From: Sordariomycetes sp. S80-01Y
Taxonomy: Eukaryota > Ascomycota > Sordariomycetes
Assembly: GCA_037042185.1 (NCBI GenBank)
Contig: JAXQJY010000023.1
Span: forward strand, 124,001 to 188,000
DNA length: 64,000 bases
Direction of reading: 5' to 3'
A program made the translations under genes and the position numbers. The notes beneath the pieces are model-generated. The model made no database searches. It was not told the DNA's origin and saw nothing but the letters and a program-made list of their open reading frames with translations. Of the stretch, positions 32,401-40,945 are shown piece after piece (the first letter of the stretch is position 1; each line of letters begins with the position of its first letter).

Positions 32401-34754
32401 TGAAGCCCGCCGCGCACGACTACCTGCACCAGTCCCTTGCCTGGCACTTGAACGATTCTTGTTCTAAGTATCGGGCAGTCTTTTTGCGCCACATCGAAAG
32501 CTCTTATCAACCTCTCTCCTTGTTCTCTGCTATCAAGTCCGACGACTCGCTGAGCCACATACGCTTCCTTCACCTTAGCCGAAAGAGCCATCAAGGCCTC
32601 TTGTAGTGGCGTGCAAGGATAGATGTCTTCGACAGCATCGGTCTCTATTCCGCACAGCGCGGCCACGTCTTGACATGCCTGCTCTTGCTTCCAATCTGAG
32701 TCAAGTAGCGAGAACGGAGCGACATCCTCCTGGCTGGCTGCTGTCGAGGTTTTGGCTTTTCCAACCATGTCTGATAGGACAGGATATGTAAATACGTCGG
32801 CAACCGTCAATGTCAACCCTTCTTCTCGCGCAGCGGCGATGAGCTTCATCGCCCTCAGAGAATCTCCACCCAGTTGAAAGAAACTACTTTGCCGGTATAT
32901 CTGTGTCTCAGGTCCGAGAACCCGAACCCAGGCTTTTGACAGCTGTTTCTCTTCCTCCGTACTCGGCTCGTCCTTTGCTTCGTCGACAGATGACAATTTG
33001 CTAAGCTTCTCCCGTGGTATAGAAGCACCGATTGCCCTCAAGCTTTTCCGGTCGATTTTCCGCGAGACTAGGGTTGGCATGTCGCGAAGTGTGATGAATG
33101 CGGCTGGGACCATATACCGAGGCACCCTAACGCCCATGGTTGAGTCAATACTTGCGAGGGCAGAGGCCAATTCAGGACTCGGATCGATGATGAGATCTGT
33201 CGCCTCCGGGGGTGTCGAAGGGTTTGGCTCTGAGAGGAAGGCCACCAAAGTCGGAGCACCATTCTCTGGTTTCAGCACTTCTGCGGCAACCTTGACACCT
33301 GGAGCTAAGCAAGCTTGTAGATGGTGCTCAACTTCTGCTAGCTCTACACGCTGCCCTCGAAGCTTGACCTGCTGATCTTTCCGCCCAACGAACTCTATCG
33401 ATCCTGATGCGTTCGACTCGTATCGCACCAAGTCTCCTGTCTTATACAGCCGCCCTTGCCTCCCTGGTATGCTGCTGTGGCCGCTCGTCAGCCATGTTGG
33501 GCTGTATATGAAGACCTCAGCGGTTTTTGCGGGCTCCCCGAGATATCCAACACCAACGACCGGCCCCTCGATGAGCAGCTCGCCAACCTCGCCAACACCC
33601 ATGAGTCGATCGTGATCCTCTGGGTCGACGATCCACGTCACTCCGCCTACGCCCTTTCCGATTCCTGTCGATACCGTCACTCTGTTGTTGATAGTACATC
33701 CCACTGTACACTCGGACGGTCCGTATGCAATCACCAAATTGGTATGTTGGCTCCAATTCGCGGCGTCGCTGGCCCCTATCGCCTCACCGCCCAAGCCCAG
33801 AACCTCGAGTGAAGGGATGATGTCCGCGTCGAGAACTCGCGCTACTGAAGGTGTCATATGCACCATGTTTGCTTGACTGTCTCGAATGGCGCCGCTGAGG
33901 TCATTCATTCTCTTCTCTTCTGAAGGCACGCAAACTCGCCCTCCCATCGCCAGAGTACACAACATGCAGTCGATGCTCACATCGAACGCATAAGAAGGGA
34001 AGTCGAAGACCCTCGAGGTCGACTTGTACCCGACGGCCTCTGCTCTTGGCAACGCTCCACTTGTGTAGTTCTCGTGCGAAATGACCACGCCTTTCGGCTT
34101 GCCTGTGCTTCCAGAAGTAAAGATAATGTACATTGGTGTTGACGAGGGGACCTTTGGCAGTTCGACAGCGGGAAACTTCTGGGTAGAGTCAAAAAAGTCC
34201 CTCGATACAGCCAATACCTGGCCGTTGCCTGCTATCCTTTGCCCGAGATCGCTTTGAGCCACCGATGTGATCACGAGCTCCGCTTCTGTTTGTTCAACAA
34301 TCGTTCGCAAACGAGCTTCGGGCTGGCTAGGGTCTGTGAGTGAGAAGGTCGCTCCGGCCTTCATCACACCCAGGACCGAGACCACAGCCCACATCGACTT
34401 CTCGAAGCATAGCGGTAGTTTTGTTCCGATCGTGACGCCTCGGGAGATGAGGTGGCGGGCGAGTTTCGAAGAGAGCCGGTCGAGCTCGGCGTACGTAAGG
34501 GTGCCATCCCATGATTGTATGGCTACGGCTTCAGGCTGAGATTGACACTGTTCGGTGATGATGTCGTGTATGCAGGTTTGCAGCAGAGCCGGCACGTCTT
34601 TGTTCCATTGCCAGAGCTGGTCGAGGTCTGTCTCGGGAGGTTGGGTTCTCGATGCAGTCTGAGGCGTTTTGCTTTGAGGCTGCTCAGAATGCACTCCGTT
34701 GGTGAGTCCCATGGAACCAGCACCGCCGGCGCCGTCGTTGTCAATGATTCTCAT
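29463..34754 (-). CDS. sidD: Siderophore NRPS, NPS6/SidD type
   Basis: A single exon of 1763 residues from the ATG at 34754. Domains in order: adenylation (about 50-575: FTSGSTGKPKG at 212-222, AYGPSECT at 343-350, GRLYKTGD at 434-441, ending MVPAAF... SRKIDRK); carrier domain T1 (LGGDSLRAMKL, Ser632); condensation C1 (about 705-1110, HHALYDG at 831-837); a remnant adenylation stretch (about 1146-1225, VAYVVDP... PIGAVGE) lacking the ATP core motifs; T2 (LGGDSISAMKL, Ser1281); C2 (about 1340-1755, with SHAQYDE at 1488-1494 where HHxxxDG is usual). A-T-C-(degenerate A)-T-C is the hallmark of the NPS6/SidD extracellular siderophore synthetases, which join three acyl-N5-hydroxyornithine units into a fusarinine- or coprogen-type product. 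The promoter carries SreA-type sites. The product cannot be read from sequence. Confidence 0.9.
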   Translation of the reverse strand: MRIIDNDGAGGAGSMGLTNGVHSEQPQSKTPQTASRTQPPETDLDQLWQWNKDVPALLQTCIHDIITEQCQSQPEAVAIQSWDGTLTYAELDRLSSKLARHLISRGVTIGTKLPLCFEKSMWAVVSVLGVMKAGATFSLTDPSQPEARLRTIVEQTEAELVITSVAQSDLGQRIAGNGQVLAVSRDFFDSTQKFPAVELPKVPSSTPMYIIFTSGSTGKPKGVVISHENYTSGALPRAEAVGYKSTSRVFDFPSYAFDVSIDCMLCTLAMGGRVCVPSEEKRMNDLSGAIRDSQANMVHMTPSVARVLDADIIPSLEVLGLGGEAIGASDAANWSQHTNLVIAYGPSECTVGCTINNRVTVSTGIGKGVGGVTWIVDPEDHDRLMGVGEVGELLIEGPVVGVGYLGEPAKTAEVFIYSPTWLTSGHSSIPGRQGRLYKTGDLVRYESNASGSIEFVGRKDQQVKLRGQRVELAEVEHHLQACLAPGVKVAAEVLKPENGAPTLVAFLSEPNPSTPPEATDLIIDPSPELASALASIDSTMGVRVPRYMVPAAFITLRDMPTLVSRKIDRKSLRAIGASIPREKLSKLSSVDEAKDEPSTEEEKQLSKAWVRVLGPETQIYRQSSFFQLGGDSLRAMKLIAAAREEGLTLTVADVFTYPVLSDMVGKAKTSTAASQEDVAPFSLLDSDWKQEQACQDVAALCGIETDAVEDIYPCTPLQEALMALSAKVKEAYVAQRVVGLDSREQGERLIRAFDVAQKDCPILRTRIVQVPGKGLVQVVVRGGLQWHDGSSLDEYLIADRDQAMELGTPLVRYALIQDEASGKTSFVLTMHHALYDGWAMPLVVDRVNKAYQGDTISRPADFKHFIKYLMGHDRSESAKFWTERLDGGNGPQFPALPYAGYQTQADSLLELYVPLEQQSTSNVTVATIIRAAWALVASQYINTDDIIFGETLTGRNAPIVGAEEIEGPMITTVPVRVQIDREAAVADYLQEIQEQNVAQIPHEHFGLQHIRRLSPDALEACELRTGLVLHPSTAEEPLSEDLPANRLVPAGDAEAAQEALKFNTYALMLVCSIDPKGFLIMASFDSKTVEKPVMEQVLEQLKQTAQKLCGEASASVERAASPASLDIAKAAALASGQLPENLTQEFPGSSVAYVVDPRDANRLRPIGAVGEVIVGAEHSLDREELPKPDWAEAVDESRGTSPRFFRTNKFAKWSSEGMLVIVENSSTKSDAITSKDHAPSKKVSASSRRQKKMRSLWARVLRIEEDSISLNDSFFNLGGDSISAMKLVSEARAEGVTLTVMQIFQARSLYDMAKAMKEEEAPKTVADEVGPFELLGKVDSEALIQDVVQPQLADIGWKVVNALPVRPLQEVAIRGTISIPRFSARYELMYFDKGVDKQRLTRSCEELVKRNEILRTVFIEHQGQNLGVVLEELRPDFIEYETDGDVEDFSKKLCHLDVLTKMPLGSSFVKWFLVQGEGGQSCLIFRISHAQYDEICLPIILRQLSALYEGKEVQDMVPFSSYVGHLLRRSIPESIPYWRDLLQGSQMTVLKPEAPPERKNHFAIEKTIDISMRPRETTAATLPTAAWALTLAKRLALRDVTFGEVVSGRNIDFPNADAVVGPCWQYIPVRVKFDTAWTVLDLLDYVQHQHVASSAHECMGIREIAENCTDWPSDVDWFDTVVHQDVEHVESLGLSTTGSRMETLYAHEEPLREWKLQAFFSGDKMTLEIVTIESWADYARELLDEVVDVARFLVEKPRSRVLE

Positions 34755-35130
34755 GTTGAGGCTCCGAAAAGGGCTCCGAGCCCATAGCACAAGCAGAGTT
34801 CCGTGGAAGCTTGAGCTCTCAACAGTGGCTCGTTGTCTTTCTAGTTTTGTACAATTGTATTCTCAAGCGAAGATTCAAGCAGCCAGCTACCAGGTTCAGA
34901 GATCTTGCAGCCTCACGAGCAATCATTCACATGACGCATTGCCTACTTTTCCAAGCAACCCTGGCAACACATCTGGCATAACGACCTACCGCATCGGCAC
35001 ATCGTCCCATCTCGAAATGTCACCCCACTGCTGCACTGCGACTTCGGCTTCGATTCTTCGAGGTACCTCTCGGTACTTTGCCTGGCCGGCACGTTCCTTG
35101 GAAGACGGCACCAGTGGCCGTTTCTCTCGG

Positions 35131-35139
35131 ATCAGATAA
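35131..35139 (+). promoter_or_regulatory. SreA-type GATA site
   Basis: A perfect ATCAGATAA, 377 bp upstream of the NRPS start codon. It matches the ATCWGATAA consensus of the iron-sensing GATA repressor SreA. Confidence 0.75.
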
Positions 35140-35193
35140 ATGCACGAGGGACTGATCATCCGTGACCAAGTGGGCCAAGGCGGGGCTCCATGG

Positions 35194-35202
35194 ATCAGAT
35201 AA
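35194..35202 (+). promoter_or_regulatory. SreA-type GATA site
   Basis: A second perfect ATCAGATAA in the NRPS promoter, 63 bp from the first and in the same orientation. Confidence 0.75.
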
Positions 35203-35678
35203 CTTGAGGGTGAGCTGTGATGCCGACGGAGTCATGAGAGACACCAGAGAGCCTCTGAGTGTTGGGTTTCGTCACTGGTGCATGGCATCTGCAATGATGT
35301 GGCCTTCAAGCCGTACCTTACGACAGAAATGTCTGGCTCGTCGTGTTTGATGCGAAGCTACTCAGCTCGTTTGCAACACCTCACAACCCACCACAGCACA
35401 GAAGTGCCGCTCACTGCCGAATCTGGACCCGAGCCGAACTAATGCTAAACATCCACCAGCCATGCACGAGCATCATCACCACTCCCCACCACCAATTACC
35501 AAATTCCCTCAGCTGCTTCCCACCTCTTCACCATCGTCCACTCAAGCCGAATGAAGCGGCATATTCTACAACGCTAGGACGGAACCCGGTCGAAAAAAAT
35601 TTGCCTCCTGCCGTGGGGTCGAACACAGCGTGTGTAAAGTGCAGCGGCTGGATATGGTGGGGTCGAGGGGGTGCAATC

Positions 35679-35687
35679 TTATCAGAT
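35679..35687 (-). promoter_or_regulatory. SreA-type GATA site
   Basis: A perfect ATCTGATAA on the minus strand, 385 bp upstream of the ligase start codon at 36072. A partial GATA-like repeat (CATCAGATTAG) follows directly. Confidence 0.75.
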
Positions 35688-36071
35688 CATCAGATTAGAT
35701 CAACCACTCAGCACCCGTCACGCACACCCCAGCACCCCTGGTTAGAGCCGGCGCGCCACCATAACCGTTACGTATTGGTCAATGTGTTTTTTTGGTGCCG
35801 AAGCCGATGGTCGGCGCACCTCGGAGGATGACGAAACAGGGTCCCTGACGAGCGGCTGGGTGTAATTTGTTCAGCGGCTGCACGAGCGAAGCCAGTCCGC
35901 TGTTGACGTAGGAGGCCGAGGTTTGGGCGGATGGGCCCATTGGTGAGACTGCTAGGAAGAGCCATCCTCAGAGTATATTGTCAACGCCGTGGTGGTTGCA
36001 TCGCAGGATCTTCATTTCATACAGCCAGCTTGCGGTAATCAACGACGCTCTCGTAGAAGCGAACCGCCGCC

Positions 36072-37898
36072 ATGACCCTCGAACCCACCACCATCCTGCC
36101 TCAGCAGTCACTTCCTGCTAAGCAGAAGCTCTCTGTGCTCCACGGTCCTTCAGACCCTCCACTCGTCGACCTCACCCTCTCCGAGCTGCTCGAGCTGCAG
36201 ACGTACCAACATGGCTCTTCGGAATGCCTCGTCATACCCTGGACCGGCGCGAGATGGACCTACAACGACCTGAATCAGCAATCCTCGGCCCTTGCACAGT
36301 CGCTGTTGGAGATGGGCATCGGTGTGGGAGATCGAGTCGGCATCATGGCTGGAAATTGCGAGCAGTATGCGGCCGTGTTTTTCGCCGTGGCCAAGATTGG
36401 GGCCATCTTGGTGATTTTGAATAACACGTACACGCCAACTGAGGCTATGTATGGGTTGAAGTTCTCAGATTGCAAGATATTTTTCACGACGAAGCAAATC
36501 GGACGATTAGACAACACGCGGCTGTTGAGGGAGCTGGCACACGAAGGCGACGGTCCCAAGGTGGTGATCCTCAGGGGTGACTCTACGGGCTATCCCACAT
36601 ACGAGGAGCTCATCAAGGGCGCTTCTCGGAAGGGTCAAGAGAAGCTGCAACGAGCAATACGCAAGGTTCTTCCCCATCAGGTGGTCAATTTGCAGTTCAC
36701 TAGCGGAACGACGGGGCTGCCAAAGGCCGCGATGCTCACTCACCAGTAAGCTACTTCTCTCTTCCCTGACTTCTATTGCTAACCCTGGTAGTAATCTTGT
36801 CAACAACTCCCGGTTTATCGGCGATCGAATGCGTCTGACCTCTTCTGATATTCTTTGCTGCCCGCCTCCGCTGTTTCACTGCTTCGGTCTCGTCCTTGGC
36901 CTTCTTGCAGTGGTCACTCACGGCGCCAAGATTGTATATCCAGCGGAGGTGTTCGACATCCCAGCTACACTTCAGGCCATTTCTGATGAGAGCTGCACGG
37001 CAGTGCATGGTGTGCCGGCGATGTTCGACTCCTTATTCCAAGCACCCTTCCCCGAGGGATTTAGCTGTGAGAACCTCAGGACGGGCATCATTGCCGGTGC
37101 ACCGGTACCCCGATACCTCATGGAGCTCCTAGTCAACAAATTCGGCATGACCGAGTTCACCTCTAGCTACGGCCTCACGGAAGCCAGCCCGACCTGTTTC
37201 AATGCCTTCACCGACGACGCCATGAACAGGAGACTGTCAACCGTCGGTACGCTCATGCCGCACGCTCAGGCTAAGATCGTCGACCGTGAGGGCAATATTG
37301 TGCCAATTGGTCAAAGGGGAGAACTTTGCATGGCTGGCTACCAGCTACAAGCAGGCTACTGGAACAACTCGGAAAAGACGAATGAGACTATGATCAGGGA
37401 TGAGAAGGGCGTTTTGTGGCTGCATACGGGCGACGAAGCGGTATTTGACGAGGAAGGCTACTGCACTATTACGGGGCGTTTCAAGGACATCATCATTCGA
37501 GGTAAGTCACTTCTTCAACTTTCCTCACACAACAGCAAAACTGACAAAGACCGCCAGGTGGCGAGAACATCTATCCACTCGAGATTGAAGAACGCCTCGT
37601 GGCACATCCCGCCATTACCCGCGCCGTTGTTGTCGGTCTGAAGAATGAGCACTACGGCGAGGTCGTCGGTGCGTTCCTGGAGCTAGCAGAAGATCACAAG
37701 AAGCCGACGGATAAGGAGCTGAAGGAGTGGATCCGCAGCAAGCTGGGGAACCACAAGAGCCCGGCGCACATCTTCTGGCTGGGGCACGATGGCGTCCCGG
37801 CTGACGTACCTTTGACGGGGAGCGGCAAGGTGAGGAAGTTTGAGATGGCGAAACTGGGTGACGAGATTCTGAAGAAGACTACAAGTGCGAAGTTGTAG
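36072..37898 (+). CDS. sidI: SidI-type acyl-CoA ligase of siderophore synthesis
   Basis: Exons 36072-36745, 36792-37501 and 37558-37898, with introns of 46 and 56 nt, give 574 residues. AMP-forming ligase motifs are all visible: TSGTTGLPKAAMLTH (about 212-226, interrupted by the first intron), SYGLTEASPT, HTGDEAVFDEEGY, GRFKDIIIRGGENIYPLEIE (crossing the second intron) and the catalytic-lysine motif GSGKVRKFE. The protein ends in AKL, a peroxisomal PTS1 signal. SidI of Aspergillus activates mevalonate to mevalonyl-CoA for fusarinine-type siderophores. That role is inferred here from the position head to head with the NRPS and the shared SreA-type sites. A different acyl substrate is possible. 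Confidence 0.86.
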
Positions 37899-38026
37899 AA
37901 AAGCGGAGTTTGGGTTAGATGTCGTTTCATATTGTGTATATGCCTGGCGTAGTATTTGACTTGAATAGACAAAAGACAAGATGTATTTAATTTAACGCCT
38001 AAATTTTCAACATCGTGTTGCCATCC
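37899..38026. other. Convergent spacer, ligase / transacylase
   Basis: A 128 bp A/T-rich gap between two convergent stop codons. It must hold both polyadenylation regions, so the two transcripts may overlap. Confidence 0.5.
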
Positions 38027-39421
38027 TTACAATTTGGGCACCAGGCCAATCTTCATCCCGCCAACTTGCTTCTCGCTCTCCCCCAGGGGACACAGCTGGA
38101 AGAACCTCTCCCGGTTGCACTTGACAAAGGCACTCCTCTTGTGCGGCAGATCCACAAACTTTTCCAACCCGAAGCCGTGAATCAGGTCGTACATGACGAC
38201 TGTGGAGTTGATGTCCTTGGGCTCGCCGACGACGTACTGCGTGCGCGGGTCGTCGAGGAAGAGGAAGTGCATGAGCGAGGACCACCAGGCCGACACGCGG
38301 TGAGGTCCGCGGAAGCGCACGTCGCCGACGAGGGAGTGGCGGCCGCGGTCGAAGTCGTTGGCGTCGAAGTAGCCGCCGAGACGGTCCTCCTGCGGCTTGT
38401 TAGCGATTCTGCGCTGTCTAGATTGAATGGCGGGGGTGCGTACCTTGGCCCAGTAGATTTCAAAGTAGGCAAAGGGCACGTCGTCCCAGTACGCCAGCAC
38501 GGCGACTTGGTGAGGATCAACGTGGATTTTGCGAAGGTACTCGCGGTGCTGCTCCTCAGTGCCAGTCTCGTTCCAGCCTTGAGAAACGCGAGGGTCGTTC
38601 TGCCACTCGTGGAACAGACGCAGGTGCTCCTTGTCCTCCCAGTCGAGAGACACCATGGAGAACGTCTCCTTCAGATGAGGAATCCAGCGGCTGTAGATCG
38701 TAGCGCCAGGCGCCGGCTTCGCAGGCCTGATCGGGTGCCATGCTTGCATAGTACGCTCGGGGTCTTCCGGGTCGCCAACGGTCTGGATAGACATGGTGTT
38801 GTGGTAGGGCGTAAGAGGGTAGGAGCCGAGCGGGTTCTCGAGGGAAGCCGGCGATTCCTGGGGACACCAAACAGGACGGGGTCCGAAAGGCGAGCCGGCG
38901 CCCTGCCAGAAGGTGCTTCGCAGAGCCAGAATGGAAGCTTCGTTGCTCGACGTAGGAGGTGTAACACTCTGCTTCCTCGGCAAAGGGTGCTGCACAGCAA
39001 GCAAAACATCCACAAGCTGCTGCCCCAGCTTCTGCGCGTTCTTTCCCTTCAACTCCAGTCTCAAGGACTCCATCGACGGCCTGATAGTAAACAGGACGTA
39101 CAGAAGAAGCCAAGCCTGCGACAGAGAAGGCTTCTCGTCATCCCACTGGATCTTGGAGCACGGCGAGCGGCGAGCTCTCGCCCAAGGACCGTTGTTGCCA
39201 TCCGCAGGTCGTTCGCTCGATTTAAGATCAACGGGTTCAGAGAATCGAAGTGAAGAATTGGCGAGCTCGAACGGCGGGTTCTTCTTGGAAGTAGCAGCCT
39301 TCTCAGAAATCTTGTACAAAGACTCGGAAGCGGCCTGAACCGTGTACTCGGTTTGGTACGGATGAGGAAGCTTGATGATGGTCTCCTCTGGGGAGAGGGA
39401 GCTCAATTGAACGAGAGACAT
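38027..39421 (-). CDS. sidF: SidF-type hydroxyornithine transacylase
   Basis: Minus-strand exons 39421-38444 and 38389-38027 give 446 residues. The C-terminal half (about 240-440) is a GNAT-type acyltransferase of the IucA/SidF/AlcB kind: FHEWQNDPRVSQGWNE, AYFEIYWAKEDRLGGYFDA, DVRFRGPHR, VGEPKDINSTVVMY and FEKVDLPHKR-like segments. SidF moves the anhydromevalonyl group from CoA to N5-hydroxyornithine. The 54 nt intron is in frame with no stop, so the unspliced frame is also open; splicing was chosen because it restores the family's YWAKEDRLGGY. The tail PKL resembles a PTS1 peroxisomal signal, as known for SidF. The start is the ATG at 39421. The gene shares a promoter with the transporter and is convergent with the ligase. 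Confidence 0.88.
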   Translation of the reverse strand: MSLVQLSSLSPEETIIKLPHPYQTEYTVQAASESLYKISEKAATSKKNPPFELANSSLRFSEPVDLKSSERPADGNNGPWARARRSPCSKIQWDDEKPSLSQAWLLLYVLFTIRPSMESLRLELKGKNAQKLGQQLVDVLLAVQHPLPRKQSVTPPTSSNEASILALRSTFWQGAGSPFGPRPVWCPQESPASLENPLGSYPLTPYHNTMSIQTVGDPEDPERTMQAWHPIRPAKPAPGATIYSRWIPHLKETFSMVSLDWEDKEHLRLFHEWQNDPRVSQGWNETGTEEQHREYLRKIHVDPHQVAVLAYWDDVPFAYFEIYWAKVRTPAIQSRQRRIANKPQEDRLGGYFDANDFDRGRHSLVGDVRFRGPHRVSAWWSSLMHFLFLDDPRTQYVVGEPKDINSTVVMYDLIHGFGLEKFVDLPHKRSAFVKCNRERFFQLCPLGESEKQVGGMKIGLVPKL

Positions 39422-39957
39422 GATTTCGAAGCTGTTTTTCACGATTACACTGCTTCGCGAAGAGTCGGATCAATAGATGAAGGAAGCTGCGATAATCGTG
39501 GACGAGCTCCAGGACAGCTTCAGACCACCTCCAGACCCCAGGGTTCAGTGACGCGACCGATCGGCAGTCCAGCTCTGGCGCAGGCTACGTAGCCCATCGT
39601 CTGCCGTTCCTCGGCTCACCATGATCCATTGATTGCTGCACACCAGGTCAAGCCATTGACCTCACACCCAACCTTGGACGGTGCGTCGTCTGCACCAGCG
39701 CTCCACCAGCAATTATCAGATCGAGGCGCACATCCTCATTCGTCGGGACGGCAGGATCGTCAGCAGCCAGCGTTCCATGGAAGAAAGCAGTGTCCCAAAA
39801 GCGACAAGGGTCGGCACGTTTACCATCAAGCGACGGCGTAGCGGTACGTACAGGGACAAGAGAGAAATTCCCTCACGAAGCACGAGGGGGGGCCCGGCCT
39901 TGATGAGAATGTGGTGGTGGTTGGGCGGCCACTGAGAGGTCGGCTTGGCCAAAGCGG

Positions 39958-39966
39958 ATCTGATAA
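39958..39966 (+). promoter_or_regulatory. SreA-type GATA site
   Basis: A perfect ATCTGATAA, 537 bp upstream of the sidF start codon. Confidence 0.75.
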
Positions 39967-40070
39967 TTCTAGCGGCCAGGGTCCAGCGACGCCACGGCCC
40001 AATGAGGAAACTTATAGGCGCCGTGGACCCCCGTCTAGCCATGAAGCTCCGAGTCCGGCGTTGTGGGCGC

Positions 40071-40079
40071 ATCTGATAA
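40071..40079 (+). promoter_or_regulatory. SreA-type GATA site
   Basis: A perfect ATCTGATAA, 650 bp from the sidF start and 867 bp from the transporter start. A CCAAT box lies about 70 bp away. Confidence 0.75.
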
Positions 40080-40945
40080 AAAATTTCTCAGGAAAAAGGT
40101 CGTCCCACCTTGAGCTCAAACCATTGTCACGGGCGCCCTCCTTGTCCTGTGCTTGAAACAATTGGAAACCTTGTGGGTGCTGGGCTTGGGCTGCGTCCAT
40201 CGTGGCGGATCACTTACACCTCGATGCGCCATGCCAGCCGCGTCAACTCTACCGAGTACTAATCGCCCTCTCTCGCCTCCAGTCAACACAGTCTCGGCAG
40301 ACGGCCATTGCCGGGTTGCCAGAGCCCTTGTCAACCTCTGCCAACCTCGCGCTCCCCCGTAGCGCCTCCTCCTTCGGGGATGGTTCCCTCCCAAGCAGCT
40401 CTTCCAGAACACTTCCAGCGAACCTCGTGCCACCTCGCAGCTCCAAGCGGGGCCATTGTGCTCGAACGAGCCCATTTTGCACGATCCAGACCATCTTCGC
40501 GCGAGTCCCTCCATTGCAAATTCTGCAAGGCTGCTCCGAATCTATCTGATCCCTCACGAATCATGGCCGAATTGTGCTTGTCTTCCCCCCCTCGGCGACA
40601 ATAAGCTTTTTCTGCCCACAAGCTTAGATCTAGGCCCCATTGGTCGCGTGATGGTTTCGAGCGCAGCATCGTCGTTTTTGTGGGCTTGCAGATGGTGATC
40701 TGGGCATTTACTGGTTTGCCTTTGGTCCCGGAAATCTCCATCTGACGCGGTCTCACCGGCGCCACGTTTCTTGGAACGCCCTCGGCAAGGGTCTTCCATC
40801 GCTTGGCGGGCGTACTTCGCGGAGAAAATAAGACCATCGCTCTGTCCTTGTTTCGTGGATTCTTCCTTCTTCACTCGTTGTAAACCTTCTCCTCTCCCCA
40901 ATCTGGTCAAGACCGTAGTCTCCTGGTGAGAAGAAGCTAGCCGAG

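Larger units (their letters stand above)
34755..36071. promoter_or_regulatory. Divergent promoter, NRPS / sidI-type ligase
   Basis: A 1.3 kb region between divergent start codons (34754 and 36072). It contains three perfect ATCWGATAA words (35131, 35194, 35679), listed separately, and two CCAAT boxes on the minus strand (ATTGG at 35774 and 35939). Iron-regulated genes of this kind are usually repressed by SreA through the former and activated by the CCAAT-binding complex with HapX through the latter. Confidence 0.75.
39422..40945. promoter_or_regulatory. Divergent promoter, sidF / siderophore transporter
   Basis: A 1.5 kb region between divergent starts (39421 and 40946). It has two perfect SreA-type sites (39958, 40071), a CCAAT box between them (39999-40003), and an imperfect site (CTATCTGAT at 40542). 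Several open frames cross it but none looks like a protein. Confidence 0.72.

Noticed and set aside
38015-39253. 412-codon open frame opposite the sidF-type gene
   Set aside because: The sense strand carries recognisable acyltransferase motifs and a proper intron; the opposite frame has V/R-rich random composition.
40542-40550. Additional SreA-like word CTATCTGAT in the sidF/transporter promoter
   Set aside because: One mismatch to the consensus at an end position, so it was not counted among the perfect sites.
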